From Methanosphaera sp. (GTDB lineage: Archaea; Methanobacteriota; Methanobacteria; Methanobacteriales; Methanobacteriaceae), in the NCBI GenBank assembly GCA_017430835.1, contig JAFRMD010000152.1:21655-85654 (forward strand): DNA of 64,000 nucleotides, given 5' to 3'. Positions within the stretch are counted from its first letter, which is position 1; each line of letters begins with the position of its first letter. This document shows positions 17,214 to 27,176 of this stretch, in pieces. The position numbers and the translations under genes were made by a program. The notes under the pieces were generated by a model. It had not been told where the DNA came from and made no database searches. It saw only the letters and a program-made list of their open reading frames with translations.

Positions 17214-18128
17214 ATGGTAAAAGTTAGGTCACCAGCTTCAGCAACGGTAATAAATGCAATAAGTATTGGAAAGGGTTCTGCATTTGGGATTGAACTATAT
17301 GTAACTGCTGATGTTAAAGTAATAGGCTATGATGCAAATGAGGACATAGAAATTATTTCACAAAGTTTAGATGATCCTGATATGGATATTAGTTTGATGA
17401 ATTTATGTGCTAAAATGGCTTATGAAAGGTTATGTGAAGTTCCAGAATTTAATTTAAAAAATATTAGATTAAAAATTGAAACAAAATCGGATATACCTCC
17501 AGGTTCGGGGTTATCTAGCAGTAGTGCAACATCAAATTCTGTTGTTTATGCAACAATGATTGCTCTTCTAGATGAAGCCAATATGAATCTGGATGATGTT
17601 GGCATTGTTAAGGAAGATATATTAAATATGGGTATTGATGCATCATTAGAATGTGGTGTAACAGCAACGGGGGCTTATGACGATGCTTCAGCATCATTTT
17701 ATGGTGGTTGGAAAATTACAGACAATTATGGACGTAAAATATTAAAAGAGTATCTTGTAGATTATGAGAAAGTATTAATATATATACCAAACAAATCTTT
17801 ATATACTGCACAGTCTGATGTAAAAAGAATGCAAACTTTGGCATCACTTGTGGAAATTGCATTTGAAAATGCAATTAATAATAATATTGAAAAGGCTCTA
17901 ACCTTAAATGGCTTCTTATATTGTGCATCATTGAATTTAGATAGTCAAATTGCAATGGATGCGTTAACAGCAGGAGCTACTGCCGCAGGATTATCTGGTA
18001 CAGGTTCTGCATATACTATTTTAGTTGATAATGATACAAAAATTGATGAAATTAAGAATGCATTATCTAAATATCCTGGACGTGTAATAGAAACAAAACC
18101 GGATAATATTGGATCGGTAGTTATATAA
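17214..18128 (+). CDS. aroK: Archaeal GHMP-type shikimate kinase
   Basis: Phosphorylates shikimate at O3 with ATP, fifth step of the chorismate route. Unlike the bacterial P-loop enzyme it is a GHMP-superfamily kinase. The ATP loop IPPGSGLSSSSATSNSVV lies at about residues 96-113, and the C-terminal GHMP motif is AAGLSGTGSAYTILVD. The frame opens at 17166, but the ATG at 17214, preceded by GGAAAGAAG, gives MVKVRSPASATVINAISIG, the normal N-terminus (304 residues). The adjacent chorismate mutase supports the shikimate assignment over homoserine or mevalonate kinase. Confidence 0.92.
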   Translation: MVKVRSPASATVINAISIGKGSAFGIELYVTADVKVIGYDANEDIEIISQSLDDPDMDISLMNLCAKMAYERLCEVPEFNLKNIRLKIETKSDIPPGSGLSSSSATSNSVVYATMIALLDEANMNLDDVGIVKEDILNMGIDASLECGVTATGAYDDASASFYGGWKITDNYGRKILKEYLVDYEKVLIYIPNKSLYTAQSDVKRMQTLASLVEIAFENAINNNIEKALTLNGFLYCASLNLDSQIAMDALTAGATAAGLSGTGSAYTILVDNDTKIDEIKNALSKYPGRVIETKPDNIGSVVI

Positions 18129-18137
18129 AGTGATTAT

Positions 18138-18425
18138 ATGGATGAAAAAGAAGCAAATAATTTGTTGGAAAATTCAAGAAGAAAAATTGATGAATTTGAT
18201 AATCAAATTTTAGAATTAATTCTTGAAAGGACAGCTCTTGCTAAAGATATTGTCACGGCAAAAAAAGTTTTAAAGAAGGATCTTTTTGATGCTTCTAGAG
18301 AAGAAATTATACGTAATAAGGTAATAAATGCTGTTGCAGATAAAGAAATAAATACGGATAAAGTTGTTGAAGTATTTGAATTATTAGCAGCAATAAGCAA
18401 AGAAGAGCAAAAAAAATATTTATAA
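18138..18425 (+). CDS. Chorismate mutase (AroQ class)
   Basis: Converts chorismate to prephenate for phenylalanine and tyrosine. It is a 95-residue all-helical protein, the size of the monofunctional AroQ domain. The N-terminal helix SRRKIDEFDNQILELILERTALAKDI has the conserved Arg and Asp pattern, followed by a helix with FDASREEIIRNKV. It starts 9 bases after shikimate kinase with a GTGAT ribosome binding site, so they form an operon. Confidence 0.92.
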   Translation: MDEKEANNLLENSRRKIDEFDNQILELILERTALAKDIVTAKKVLKKDLFDASREEIIRNKVINAVADKEINTDKVVEVFELLAAISKEEQKKYL

Positions 18426-18471
18426 ATTAACGTTAATTAAAATTATACATTGAAATTTTGGAGGTTTGATT

Positions 18472-18654
18472 ATGGGAAATATTAGAACAACATTTGTAAA
18501 AAGAACAGCAAAAGAATTATTAGAATTACACGGTGATAAATTTAATAATGATTTTGAAAACAACAAACAAGTTGTAGCAGAATACTCAACAGTATCTACA
18601 AAACACTTAAGAAACCAAATTGCAGGTTACGCAACTCATTTAATGGATCAATAA
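18472..18654 (+). CDS. rps17e: 30S ribosomal protein S17e
   Basis: Small ribosomal subunit protein found only in archaea and eukaryotes. The 60-residue sequence [18 protein letters not shown] ... [23 protein letters not shown] is typical: helical, basic, and of normal archaeal length. The ATG at 18472 lies 6 bases after GGAGGT. A TTG at 18466 is in frame but too close to the site. It follows chorismate mutase by 46 bases. A T-rich stretch after CTCTCAC at 18666 probably ends the transcript. Confidence 0.95.
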   Translation: MGNIRTTFVKRTAKELLELHGDKFNNDFENNKQVVAEYSTVSTKHLRNQIAGYATHLMDQ

Positions 18655-18987
18655 GCACATTATTGACTCTCACTTTTTTTTATATTTTAAATAATTTTTC
18701 ATCATTATTTCTAACGATTTTATTGACATAATCTAAAAATTAACACTGTTAATTTAATTTTATATGGCCCTTTTTAGATATGTGAAATAATTGAAACTAA
18801 ACAAAATCCTTTTTTAAAATTGTATTAATATCTAAACTTTTTTTCAAAAATTAAAGTTTTAACAGATATTCTAACATAAATTTTATTATTATATAAATCA
18901 CATATATTATTAGGAATAATTATATTATAAGTTCATGAAAAAATGAACAATATTTTCTATATAATCAATTAATTAAAAGGTGAATTT
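18655..18987 (+). promoter_or_regulatory. lysC upstream region with inverted repeat at 18931-18948
   Basis: A 333-base gap with no gene. After the S17e terminator it is plain AT-rich DNA until an exact inverted repeat, GTTCAT-GAAAAA-ATGAAC, at 18931-18948. AT-rich TATA-like sequence (tattaggaataattatat) lies just upstream, and the lysC ribosome binding site AGGTGA at 18978. The palindrome lies where a repressor would block the start site or leader, so it may be an operator for the lysine operon. No riboswitch fold is recognisable. Confidence 0.45.
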
Positions 18988-20214
18988 ATGGGAATCGTTG
19001 TGGCGAAATTTGGTGGAACCTCCGTCGGAACTGGTGAAAGGATTAATAAAGCTGCTAAATCAGTCGTAGATGAATACATGAAAGGAAATAAAGTTGTTGT
19101 TGTAGTCTCCGCTATAAACAAAACTACTGATGAATCTATAAAGTTGGTTAAAGAATCAATTGGTGACTCAGTTACTTCCAAACAGTTAGCCGGAATACTG
19201 GCAATGGGTGAAATGCAAAGTGTAAGGATTATGGCAGCAACCATTGAATCATTAGGGGTAAAATCAGAATATATCGACCCATTTAGTGAAAAATGGCCTG
19301 TAATTACAGATAGTGATTACTTAAATGCAATGATAGATAAAGAAGAAACTAAAAAACGGGCACAAGAACACATTGCAAAATTAATTAATCAAGGAATTAT
19401 TCCAGTAATCTGTGGTTTCTTAGGAAAAGATTTGGAAGGTTCAGTTACAACACTTGGAAGAGGTGGAAGTGATGTTTCAGCTTTCCTATTAGGTCATTGT
19501 TTGGGAGCAGATGAAGTAGTGATAGTCACTGATGTAAAAGGTGTAATGTCTACTGATCCACGTAAATTGGACACAGCAGAGAAGTTGGATAAGATAACAG
19601 TAGAAGAAATGATTGATTTGGCAAATTATGGTGCTCAAGTATTACATCCAAATGCCTTAAGATACAAAGATCCAGAGATTAAAGCAAAAATTATTAGTTT
19701 TGAATATGGTGATTTAAGAGTTCATGGGACGGACATTATAGGTCCAGCGCATCCTGAAGAAGAAGTAATTTCAATAATGAAATTAAACGAGAAATTGTCT
19801 GTAATTGCAGTTGTAGGCGAAGAATTAATGAACAAAAACGGGATAATTGCAGACATCACCAAGAAAGTTAGTGATAATGGCTTAGGAATTTATGGCATAT
19901 CCACTGGCGAAAGTTCTATTACTTTATTCTTTAAAGAAGAAGATGCAACAAAAGCACATAAATTATTACATGAACTAGTAATTGGTGGAGATAGATATAG
20001 TTCAATTTCATTAGGTCAAAAAATTGCAATGATTTCTGTAGTTAGTCATGATTTTATAGATACGCCTGGCATCATAGCCAATATAACGAATCCATTACAT
20101 GAAAATAATATCAATATAGTAGAATTATCTTCTAGTCAAACATCTGTAGTCGTATTTGTTGACTGGGAAGATGGTGATAAAGCATATGAATTAATAAAGG
20201 AGACTTTACAATGA
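18988..20214 (+). CDS. lysC: Aspartate kinase
   Basis: Phosphorylates aspartate, the entry step to lysine, threonine and methionine, and here also to the aspartate semialdehyde used by AroA'. The kinase signature [15 protein letters not shown] is at the N-terminus and the phosphate loop [16 protein letters not shown] is near residue 153. Two C-terminal ACT domains (from about residue 270) are the usual site of amino-acid feedback. Length 408 is normal for a monofunctional enzyme. AGGTGA lies 4 bases before the ATG. The stop overlaps the dapA start by 4 bases. Confidence 0.95.
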   Translation: MGIVVAKFGGTSVGTGERINKAAKSVVDEYMKGNKVVVVVSAINKTTDESIKLVKESIGDSVTSKQLAGILAMGEMQSVRIMAATIESLGVKSEYIDPFSEKWPVITDSDYLNAMIDKEETKKRAQEHIAKLINQGIIPVICGFLGKDLEGSVTTLGRGGSDVSAFLLGHCLGADEVVIVTDVKGVMSTDPRKLDTAEKLDKITVEEMIDLANYGAQVLHPNALRYKDPEIKAKIISFEYGDLRVHGTDIIGPAHPEEEVISIMKLNEKLSVIAVVGEELMNKNGIIADITKKVSDNGLGIYGISTGESSITLFFKEEDATKAHKLLHELVIGGDRYSSISLGQKIAMISVVSHDFIDTPGIIANITNPLHENNINIVELSSSQTSVVVFVDWEDGDKAYELIKETLQ

Positions 20215-21104
20215 ATTTAGATGGAACACATGTCGCTATGGTTACACCATTGGACGATGATAAAAACATTAATGAAGAAGAGTATAGAAATTTAATAGAT
20301 TTTCTAATAGAAGGTGGAGTTGAAGGTATTCTTGCTGCAGGAACTACTGGTGAATCAGCAACAATGACTCATGAAGAACATCAAAAAGTAATTGATATAA
20401 TGATTGACCAAGTAGATGGTCGAGCATTAACTATTGCAGGTGCTGGAAGCAATGCCACTTCAGAAGCAATGGATTTAGTTAAATATGCAGAAAATACAGG
20501 TGCAGATGCGGCATTAGTTATAACTCCTTACTATAATAAGCCACAACAAAAGGGGTTATATGAACATTTCAAATTATTAAATGATTCAAACGACATTCCT
20601 ATAATTGCTTACAATGTACCTTCAAGAACAGGTATTGATTTATCAGTTGAATCCATAGTTGATATAGCAAAATTAGATAACATAGTTGCAATTAAGGAAG
20701 CAAATCCTGATTTAAATAAATTGGCTTCAGTATTCAATGAATTGGAAAAAGAGAATTTAACAGAAAATTTCACAGTTTTATCAGGTAATGACTCATTAAC
20801 TTTACCTATGATTGCCCAAGGAGCACGAGGAGTAATTAGTGTTGCAGCAAATGTATTACCATCAGAAATGTCAACAATGGTAAGAGAAGCTTTAAATGGA
20901 AACTATGATGAAGCAAGAAAATTATCCAATGATTTATTTGATTTAATGGATGTGATGTTTATAGAAGCAAGTCCAGCTCCAGCAAAAAGAGCATTAAATT
21001 TAATGGGTAAAAATATGGGCGGTTTAAGATTACCATTACTTGAAATGACTGAAGCAAATGATGAGATATTACAGGAAGTAATGAAAAAATATGATTTAAT
21101 TTAA
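20211..21104 (+). CDS. dapA: 4-hydroxy-tetrahydrodipicolinate synthase
   Basis: Condenses pyruvate with aspartate semialdehyde, the first committed lysine step. The 297-residue TIM barrel has the family motifs [16 protein letters not shown], the catalytic tyrosine region [18 protein letters not shown], and the Schiff-base lysine in [10 protein letters not shown]. It overlaps lysC (ATGA) and has AGGAG upstream, so lysC and dapA are translationally coupled. The other two DapA-like fates (sialate or keto-sugar aldolases) are unlikely given dapB directly downstream. Confidence 0.95.
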   Translation: MNLDGTHVAMVTPLDDDKNINEEEYRNLIDFLIEGGVEGILAAGTTGESATMTHEEHQKVIDIMIDQVDGRALTIAGAGSNATSEAMDLVKYAENTGADAALVITPYYNKPQQKGLYEHFKLLNDSNDIPIIAYNVPSRTGIDLSVESIVDIAKLDNIVAIKEANPDLNKLASVFNELEKENLTENFTVLSGNDSLTLPMIAQGARGVISVAANVLPSEMSTMVREALNGNYDEARKLSNDLFDLMDVMFIEASPAPAKRALNLMGKNMGGLRLPLLEMTEANDEILQEVMKKYDLI

Positions 21105-21113
21105 GGTGAAAGA

Positions 21114-21935
21114 ATGATAAGAGTTGCAGTTACTGGTTGTGCAGGAAATATGGGTTCAAAAATCATAAGAACTGTACAAGAACAAGAAAATATGGAAGTA
21201 GTTATGGGTATAGAAATACCTAACTCTCCTCTTGCAGGAAAAGATGTCGGAGAACAAATTGGATTAGGAACAATCGGTGTAAAAATTATTGGTTCACAAG
21301 ATTTAAAATCTGAACTTGAATCAGTAAAACCTGATGTATTAATTGATTTTACTATCGCTACAGCAGCAGTTGAAACAGTTAAAACATGTGCTGAATGTGG
21401 AGTTAATGTTGTAGTAGGTACTACAGGCATTAAGGATGATCAATTGGAAATTATGCATAACGCTATCAAAGAAAACAATATTAAAGCAGTAATATCACCT
21501 AATATGGCTACAGGAGTAAACGTATTCTTTGAAATTGTTGGTCAAGTTGCAAAAATATTGGGTCATGAATATGATGTTGAAATAGTCGAAGCACATCACC
21601 ACAATAAACAAGATGCACCTTCAGGAACCGCCAAGAGAGCAGCAGAAATTGTTGCAGAAAACTTAGACTTAAGTTTAAATGAAACTGCTTGTTATGGAAG
21701 AGAAGGTATGGTAGGTAAACGTCCAAAAGATGAAATAGGAATTCATGCAGTTCGTGGTGGCGATATTGTAGGTGATCATACAGTAATGTTCTGTGGTGAT
21801 GGTGAAAGAATAGAAGTTATTCACAGAGCATCCACAAGACAAGCATTTGTTAATGGTGTAATAAGAGCAGTTAATTATTTGATGACATCACAAGACAAAG
21901 CTATAGCTGACATGTTTGATGTATTAGGATTATAA
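21114..21935 (+). CDS. dapB: 4-hydroxy-tetrahydrodipicolinate reductase
   Basis: NAD(P)H-dependent second step of the diaminopimelate pathway. The N-terminal Rossmann loop VAVTGCAGNMGSKI and the catalytic/substrate block EAHHHNKQDAPSGTAKR, followed by RGGDIVGDHTVMF, are clear. Length 273 is normal. AGGTGA lies 4 bases before the ATG, and 9 bases separate it from dapA. Later steps (dapL, dapF, lysA) are not in this window. Confidence 0.95.
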   Translation: MIRVAVTGCAGNMGSKIIRTVQEQENMEVVMGIEIPNSPLAGKDVGEQIGLGTIGVKIIGSQDLKSELESVKPDVLIDFTIATAAVETVKTCAECGVNVVVGTTGIKDDQLEIMHNAIKENNIKAVISPNMATGVNVFFEIVGQVAKILGHEYDVEIVEAHHHNKQDAPSGTAKRAAEIVAENLDLSLNETACYGREGMVGKRPKDEIGIHAVRGGDIVGDHTVMFCGDGERIEVIHRASTRQAFVNGVIRAVNYLMTSQDKAIADMFDVLGL

Positions 21936-21952
21936 TAAATAAAAGTGATATT

Positions 21953-23005
21953 ATGGTACGAAATGTATGTGTATTAGGTGCTACAGGTATGGTTGGACAA
22001 AGATTTATTCAATTATTGTCTCAAATTCCTGATTTTAATATAGTTAATGTAGCAGCCTCAAAAAAATCAGCAGGTAAACGATATGAAGATGCAGTTACAT
22101 GGCATCAAACAACACCAATACCTGATGAAGTAAAAGATATGAAAATTGTTAACACAGATCCGGCTGAAGTAAGTGATGATGTGGATTTTGTATTTGCATC
22201 ATTGCCTGCAGGATTAGCTGAACCTGTCGAAGCAGCTTTTGCAGAAAAATTCATTGTTGCATCAAATGCAAGTGTTAACCGTATGAAAGAAAATATTCCT
22301 TTGGTAATCCCTGAAGTAAACCCTGAACATCTTGAAATGATGGAAACACAGAAGGATATTAATGGATGGGATGGTTGTATTGTAACAAATCCTAACTGTT
22401 CAACAATTGCATTAACTTTAACACTCAAACCATTGTTTGACAAATATACTTTTAAAAGAGTATCTGTTACAACAATGCAGGCAGTAAGTGGGGCAGGATA
22501 TAATGGAGTGCCCTCCATGGGTATTCTAGACAATATTATACCATATATTGGCGGGGAAGAAGAAAAAATGCAATCCGAAACTTTACATTTATTGGGTAAA
22601 GCAAATGGAGGATTGGTTGAGAAAGCAAATTTCTCTTTAAGTGCTTCATGTAATAGGGTAGGAGTTGTTGATGGACACACAGAATCAGTATCAATTGAAT
22701 TTGAAGAAGATGATGTAAGTGTTGAAGATATTGAAAAATCAATGAATGACTTCCGTGGAATTCCTCAAAAAGAGGGATTGTCTTTTGCACCTGAACAACC
22801 AGTTATAGTAAGAAAAGAAGTTGATAGACCACAACCTCGTATGGATAGAGATTCTGGTCATGGTATGAGTGTATCAGTAGGTAGAGTACGGGAAGACGTA
22901 TTTGAAAACAGTTTCAAATATACTCTTGTAGGCCATAATACCATACGTGGGGCAGCAGGAGCTTCAATTTTAAATGCTCAATTAATTTCCAAATTATACT
23001 TATAA
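21953..23005 (+). CDS. asd: Aspartate-semialdehyde dehydrogenase
   Basis: Reduces aspartyl phosphate to aspartate semialdehyde, the branch metabolite for lysine, threonine and methionine, and here the amino-donor substrate of AroA'. N-terminal Rossmann loop VLGATGMVGQRFIQLL; catalytic cysteine in VTNPNCSTIALTL near residue 149; active-site CNRVGVVDGHTESV near residue 226. At 350 residues it is the archaeal/fungal-type enzyme. It has AGTGATATT before the ATG and follows dapB closely, completing a four-gene operon. Confidence 0.95.
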   Translation: MVRNVCVLGATGMVGQRFIQLLSQIPDFNIVNVAASKKSAGKRYEDAVTWHQTTPIPDEVKDMKIVNTDPAEVSDDVDFVFASLPAGLAEPVEAAFAEKFIVASNASVNRMKENIPLVIPEVNPEHLEMMETQKDINGWDGCIVTNPNCSTIALTLTLKPLFDKYTFKRVSVTTMQAVSGAGYNGVPSMGILDNIIPYIGGEEEKMQSETLHLLGKANGGLVEKANFSLSASCNRVGVVDGHTESVSIEFEEDDVSVEDIEKSMNDFRGIPQKEGLSFAPEQPVIVRKEVDRPQPRMDRDSGHGMSVSVGRVREDVFENSFKYTLVGHNTIRGAAGASILNAQLISKLYL

Positions 23006-23040
23006 TTTTTTCTTTTTTCTTACTTTTTGTGGTGGATAAA

Positions 23041-23568
23041 ATGTTTTCTTTTTTATATTCACTAGATGTACTTATATTGGAGTTAGTTAATCATTCATTT
23101 CATAACATGCTAACAGATAATGTGGCTATGCTCATATCTTATATGGGTCTTCTTGCATTTTGGGTTGCAATAATTATATTATTATATCTATTTGGAGGTC
23201 AAAAAGGAAAAAACATAGCAAAAAAATTAATTATAGTGCTTGTGGCCGTAACAATCGTGACTCAATTAATTAAATTATGGATAATGCGTCCTAGACCGTA
23301 CACTGAATTATCGTCACTGATTGTGTTAGCTACCGAAAGTGACATGTCATTTCCATCAGGACACACATCAACTTCAACAGCAATGGCATATATATTATCT
23401 TCAGAATATCAGAAATGGTATTTTATGTTGATTCCAATAATCGTAGCTTTGTCTAGATTATATATGGGGGTTCATTATCCATCAGATGTTCTGGGAGGAT
23501 TTATTTTGGGTTTTATCGTTGCTTATTTGCTTGAACGATACTTAATACAAAAACAACAAAAAAATTAA
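23041..23568 (+). CDS. PAP2-superfamily membrane phosphatase
   Basis: Integral membrane lipid-phosphate phosphatase of the PAP2 family, 176 residues. All three motifs are present: KLWIMRPRP (C1), PSGHTSTST (C2) and SRLYMGVHYPSDVLGG (C3). About five hydrophobic helices surround them. Likely substrates are polyprenyl or archaeal lipid pyrophosphates at the outer membrane face; which is not determined. The ATG at 23041 follows GGTGGAT; the in-frame GTG at 23029 lies within this ribosome binding region. A second PAP2 protein is at 62166. Confidence 0.9.
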   Translation: MFSFLYSLDVLILELVNHSFHNMLTDNVAMLISYMGLLAFWVAIIILLYLFGGQKGKNIAKKLIIVLVAVTIVTQLIKLWIMRPRPYTELSSLIVLATESDMSFPSGHTSTSTAMAYILSSEYQKWYFMLIPIIVALSRLYMGVHYPSDVLGGFILGFIVAYLLERYLIQKQQKN

Positions 23569-23628
23569 ATATGGGTTAAAGAAAAACTTTAAAAGATTGA
23601 ATTAAATATATATTAAATAGTGATCACA

Positions 23629-26600
23629 ATGGCGTTTTTAAAGGATGTTGAATCAGAAGAGTTGAGAGAATTAGTTAAATCTTGTTTTAAAGAGATTAAC
23701 AGTCTTAAAGAACAATTAAATGAAGATGGCAGAGATATTAAAACAAATGAAGTATTTCAGAATCTTTTAATACAAAACGAGAATAAAAGTAGCAATTTAT
23801 CTGCTAAAATCAATGAATTGGCCGAAGAAATAAATAAAAGAGACATAGTTATTAAAGAAAAGGATATTCAGTTACAAGAAAAAGATACACAACTTAAAGA
23901 AAAAGATTTAGAAATCAAAGAATTGAATGTTGCTAAAGAAACTTTATTAACATCTTCATCTGGAGAAACAGACATAAATAAATACAAAAAACAGATAATT
24001 AGCTTAAAATCTGAAATTCAAACAAAAACAAAAACAATCGAATCTCAGAACCAAACAATAAACGAACTAAAAAGTGCTAGTCAAGATGCTCTGAGCAAAA
24101 CAGAAAAAGAATTAAATCTTGAAATAAGTAGATTAAAAGAACAAAATGAAGAATTAAAGGCTTCATCTTCAAGTACTGAGATTACACAATTAAAATCCGT
24201 TATTGATAGACAAACAGAAGAATTGAAAGAAATTCCTGTACTTAAAAATCAGTTAACCATAGAAGTATCTGCAAAAGACCAACAAATAAAAAAATATGAA
24301 AAAGAAATCGAAGAGTTAACTTCTAAATTAGATGAAGCAAGTACTCCAACTGATGATTTAATAAAAAATAAAGAAAAAGAACTTGCTGAAGCTAATAATA
24401 AAATAAAAGACTTAGAAGAACAAGTCAAAGAATTAGAATCATCAAAAACACTAGAAGTAGTAGACGTAGATGATGAATCAATTGACAACTTAAAACAGAA
24501 AATAGCTTCATTAGAAAAAGAAAACCAAGAACTTAAAAATACTCAAAAAGTTCAAGCGTCTGCTTCTGAAGAAGGTATGGGTTCACTCATTGATGATTTC
24601 ACTAAAAAATCAAATGAATTAATTCAAGTTCAATCTGAATTACAACGTGTTCAAGATTTAAATAAAATAAATGAATACAAAATTGCAGAATTAGAAAAAG
24701 AAAACGCCGATTTGAAAGATTCAAGCAATGTAGAAATTCAAGATAATCCTGAATTAACTAAAGAAATGGAATCATTAAAACAAGAACTTCTAGAAAAAAA
24801 TGATCAATTAACATCTAAAGAAAGTGAAATAATTAACTTAACGGATAAGTTAAATAATTTAGGTTCTCAAGAAAAAAATGGCGCTAAAGAATTGGAGTCA
24901 GTTAAACAAGATTTAGATAATAAAATTAAGGAGTATGATGCATTACAACTTGATTTATTGGAAAAAGATGCTATTGTGGAATCATTATCTCAAAAACTTG
25001 AATCAAAAACAGAAGATTTCGATAATTTACAAGTCAAATTCAATGATTTGGAAGAATCTAAGAAAAATATTTCTAATGAACTTTCTTCACTCAAAGAAAA
25101 AACAAATGAAAAGGATTTAGAAATTAACTCTTTAACAATGAATGGAAAATCAAGTTCTGAAAAAATTAAAGAATTAGAAGATTTGTTATCACAAAAAAAT
25201 GATGAAATTGCTTCATTAAAACTAAAATTAGATGATATTGATATTCAAGTAAAATCTTCTGAAAATTCTGATTCATTGGAAAAAGAACTTAAAGAAACTA
25301 AAAAATTATTATATGAAAAAGATGCAGAATATGATAAACTTAAATTGGATTATAACCAGTTGCGTAAATCAACAACAAAACAAATTTCTGATTTAAACGA
25401 CGGACTTTCAGAATTTACAAACAATACTGAAAAACTTAAAACAGAAAAAGAATATTTGGACAATGCATTGAATAAAAGAAATTCTGAAATGAATAGATTA
25501 CAACAAGAAAATGATTCCTTAAAATTACTTGTCAAAGAAAAAGATTTAGAATTTAAGAAATTCAAGAATGATACATTTGATATGAAAAAAAGTAATGATA
25601 CTCAAATCAGTAAACTAAAACAAGAAGTTCAAGACAATAAAGATAAGGTTGCATCGTTACCACAAAAATTAGAACTAAAAGATATTGAAATATCACAATT
25701 AAAAAAATTATTGAAATCTAAAGAAAAAGAATCAGCAACCAAAACTGAAACAATTAAAGAATTAAGAAATAATATACAAGTATCTCAAGAAGAAATAAAA
25801 CAATTAAAAGATCAATTATCTAAAGAATATGAAGTAGTAGAAGATAAGATCAAATCTAAAGATGATGAAATTTTCAAATTAAATGAGAACTTCAACAAAT
25901 CAGTTGATTATAAAAATCAGGAGATTTCTAAATTAAATTCATTATTAAGTCAAAGAAACTTCAAAATTGATGAGCTATCCGAAAAACTTGATTTAACTAA
26001 TAAAGATATGGTTCTCATTCAATCTGAATTAGATGAAAAAACAAAAGAAGTCAATCAGTCCGAATCAATTATACAAGCTAAGGAAGACACCATCACAAAA
26101 CAAGATGAATTATTGGAAGATTTAAACAAAGAAGTTCAACGTTTTGAAAACAAACTTAAGCTTAGAAATGATGATTTAGAAGATTTAAATAATAAAATTG
26201 CTGGTAAGGATGTATTAATTAGTAATCTAAAAATGGAAGTGGCAGATTCAAGCAGAAAACTTGAAAAAATGGATTCAATGTCTAAAGAGTTAACAAAGTC
26301 AAAATCTTTAATTAATGAGATGACAGTTCAAATCACTGATAAAGATAATGAATTATCAGAAAATAACAAGCTAATAATCGAAGAAAAAACTAGAATTCAA
26401 GAGTTGAAAGATATCATAGATCGTAAAAACAAAGATATAGATGATCACAAACAGTTATTACATGATAAAAATGAAGAACTTGATAAACTTAAAGGTTTAC
26501 AGCCACGTATAAGGGAATTGGAACTCGAAAAAGCAGATATAAAATCTGGTTATGAAAAACAAATTACTTCTCTTAGTGCTGACTTAGAAAAAGCTAAGTT

Positions 26601-26955
26601 ATTAGAAGAGGATGTTGAAAAATTAGATCAAGAAATCGTTAAATTGAATAATGTTGTGAATGAGAAGGATGTTCAAATAAAGGACATGTCTAAATTTAAA
26701 GATTACTTTGTTGCAATGATATCCAAACCATTGCCAGGTTTAACTAGTTTCCAATCTCAGATTTATCATTTATTACCTGATGCAAAAAGTGCAAGTGAGT
26801 TATATGAATATTTAGTAGAGCTTGGTTTTACCGAACTTGAAAAAGAAAGTTTCGCAAAAACACTTAAAGCATTAGAAAAAAGAGGGTATTGTCAACGTGC
26901 TAGGGACGGAGACAAAATTATTTGGGTTAAAAATGATGTTGAACTCGAACTTTAA
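23629..26955 (+). CDS. Giant coiled-coil protein with C-terminal winged-helix-like domain
   Basis: A 1108-residue protein that I cannot assign to a named family. From about residue 40 to 1010 it is almost uninterrupted coiled coil, rich in Lys, Glu, Asn, Ser and Asp with heptads, for example EKDIQLQEKDTQLKEKDLEI. There is no ATP-binding head, so it is not an SMC or Rad50. The last 95 residues are globular, ending in SASELYEYLVELGFTELE, then KTLKALEKRGYCQRARDGDKI, which looks like a winged helix. Low-complexity runs make similarity to myosin tails meaningless. No signal peptide is seen, so it is probably cytoplasmic. The start is ATG 23629 after GTGATC; an in-frame GTG is at 23620. Confidence 0.8.
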   Translation: MAFLKDVESEELRELVKSCFKEINSLKEQLNEDGRDIKTNEVFQNLLIQNENKSSNLSAKINELAEEINKRDIVIKEKDIQLQEKDTQLKEKDLEIKELNVAKETLLTSSSGETDINKYKKQIISLKSEIQTKTKTIESQNQTINELKSASQDALSKTEKELNLEISRLKEQNEELKASSSSTEITQLKSVIDRQTEELKEIPVLKNQLTIEVSAKDQQIKKYEKEIEELTSKLDEASTPTDDLIKNKEKELAEANNKIKDLEEQVKELESSKTLEVVDVDDESIDNLKQKIASLEKENQELKNTQKVQASASEEGMGSLIDDFTKKSNELIQVQSELQRVQDLNKINEYKIAELEKENADLKDSSNVEIQDNPELTKEMESLKQELLEKNDQLTSKESEIINLTDKLNNLGSQEKNGAKELESVKQDLDNKIKEYDALQLDLLEKDAIVESLSQKLESKTEDFDNLQVKFNDLEESKKNISNELSSLKEKTNEKDLEINSLTMNGKSSSEKIKELEDLLSQKNDEIASLKLKLDDIDIQVKSSENSDSLEKELKETKKLLYEKDAEYDKLKLDYNQLRKSTTKQISDLNDGLSEFTNNTEKLKTEKEYLDNALNKRNSEMNRLQQENDSLKLLVKEKDLEFKKFKNDTFDMKKSNDTQISKLKQEVQDNKDKVASLPQKLELKDIEISQLKKLLKSKEKESATKTETIKELRNNIQVSQEEIKQLKDQLSKEYEVVEDKIKSKDDEIFKLNENFNKSVDYKNQEISKLNSLLSQRNFKIDELSEKLDLTNKDMVLIQSELDEKTKEVNQSESIIQAKEDTITKQDELLEDLNKEVQRFENKLKLRNDDLEDLNNKIAGKDVLISNLKMEVADSSRKLEKMDSMSKELTKSKSLINEMTVQITDKDNELSENNKLIIEEKTRIQELKDIIDRKNKDIDDHKQLLHDKNEELDKLKGLQPRIRELELEKADIKSGYEKQITSLSADLEKAKLLEEDVEKLDQEIVKLNNVVNEKDVQIKDMSKFKDYFVAMISKPLPGLTSFQSQIYHLLPDAKSASELYEYLVELGFTELEKESFAKTLKALEKRGYCQRARDGDKIIWVKNDVELEL

Positions 26956-27036
26956 TCTTTTTTTAATTGAACTTTTTTTATTTCTTATTTTTTATTTTGA
27001 ATTGTTTTTCTATTTTACTATATTTAATACAGAAAA

Positions 27037-27057
27037 ATAACCGTAAAGTATTTATAT
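27037..27057 (+). promoter_or_regulatory. Thermosome-1 promoter, block shared with thermosome 2
   Basis: A 21-base block containing CCGTAAAG directly before TATTTATAT reads as a BRE plus TATA box. The identical 21 bases occur upstream of the other thermosome gene at 48518. Transcription from it would begin near 27082, leaving a leader of about 95 bases. ATAGACTGAT at 27080-27089 is the reverse complement of ATCAGTCTAT at 48708. Confidence 0.7.
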
Positions 27058-27176
27058 TAAATCAAACCCATTTATGAATATAGACTGATTATAAAAAAAT
27101 TAATTTAATGAAATATTTAAACTAAAAAAATTTTAAAAAAAATTAATATATATTTTAAATTATTAGAGGTAATAAA

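Noticed and set aside
18655..18987. Lysine riboswitch before lysC
   Set aside because: No conserved lysine-riboswitch helices are recognisable. Only a short palindrome is seen.
22105..22680. 191-codon open frame antisense to asd
   Set aside because: Lies wholly inside a well-supported gene, has no ribosome binding site, and the product lacks any recognisable motif.
23629..26955. SMC/Rad50-type ATPase
   Set aside because: No Walker A, Walker B or signature motif at either end. Coiled coil alone does not support it.
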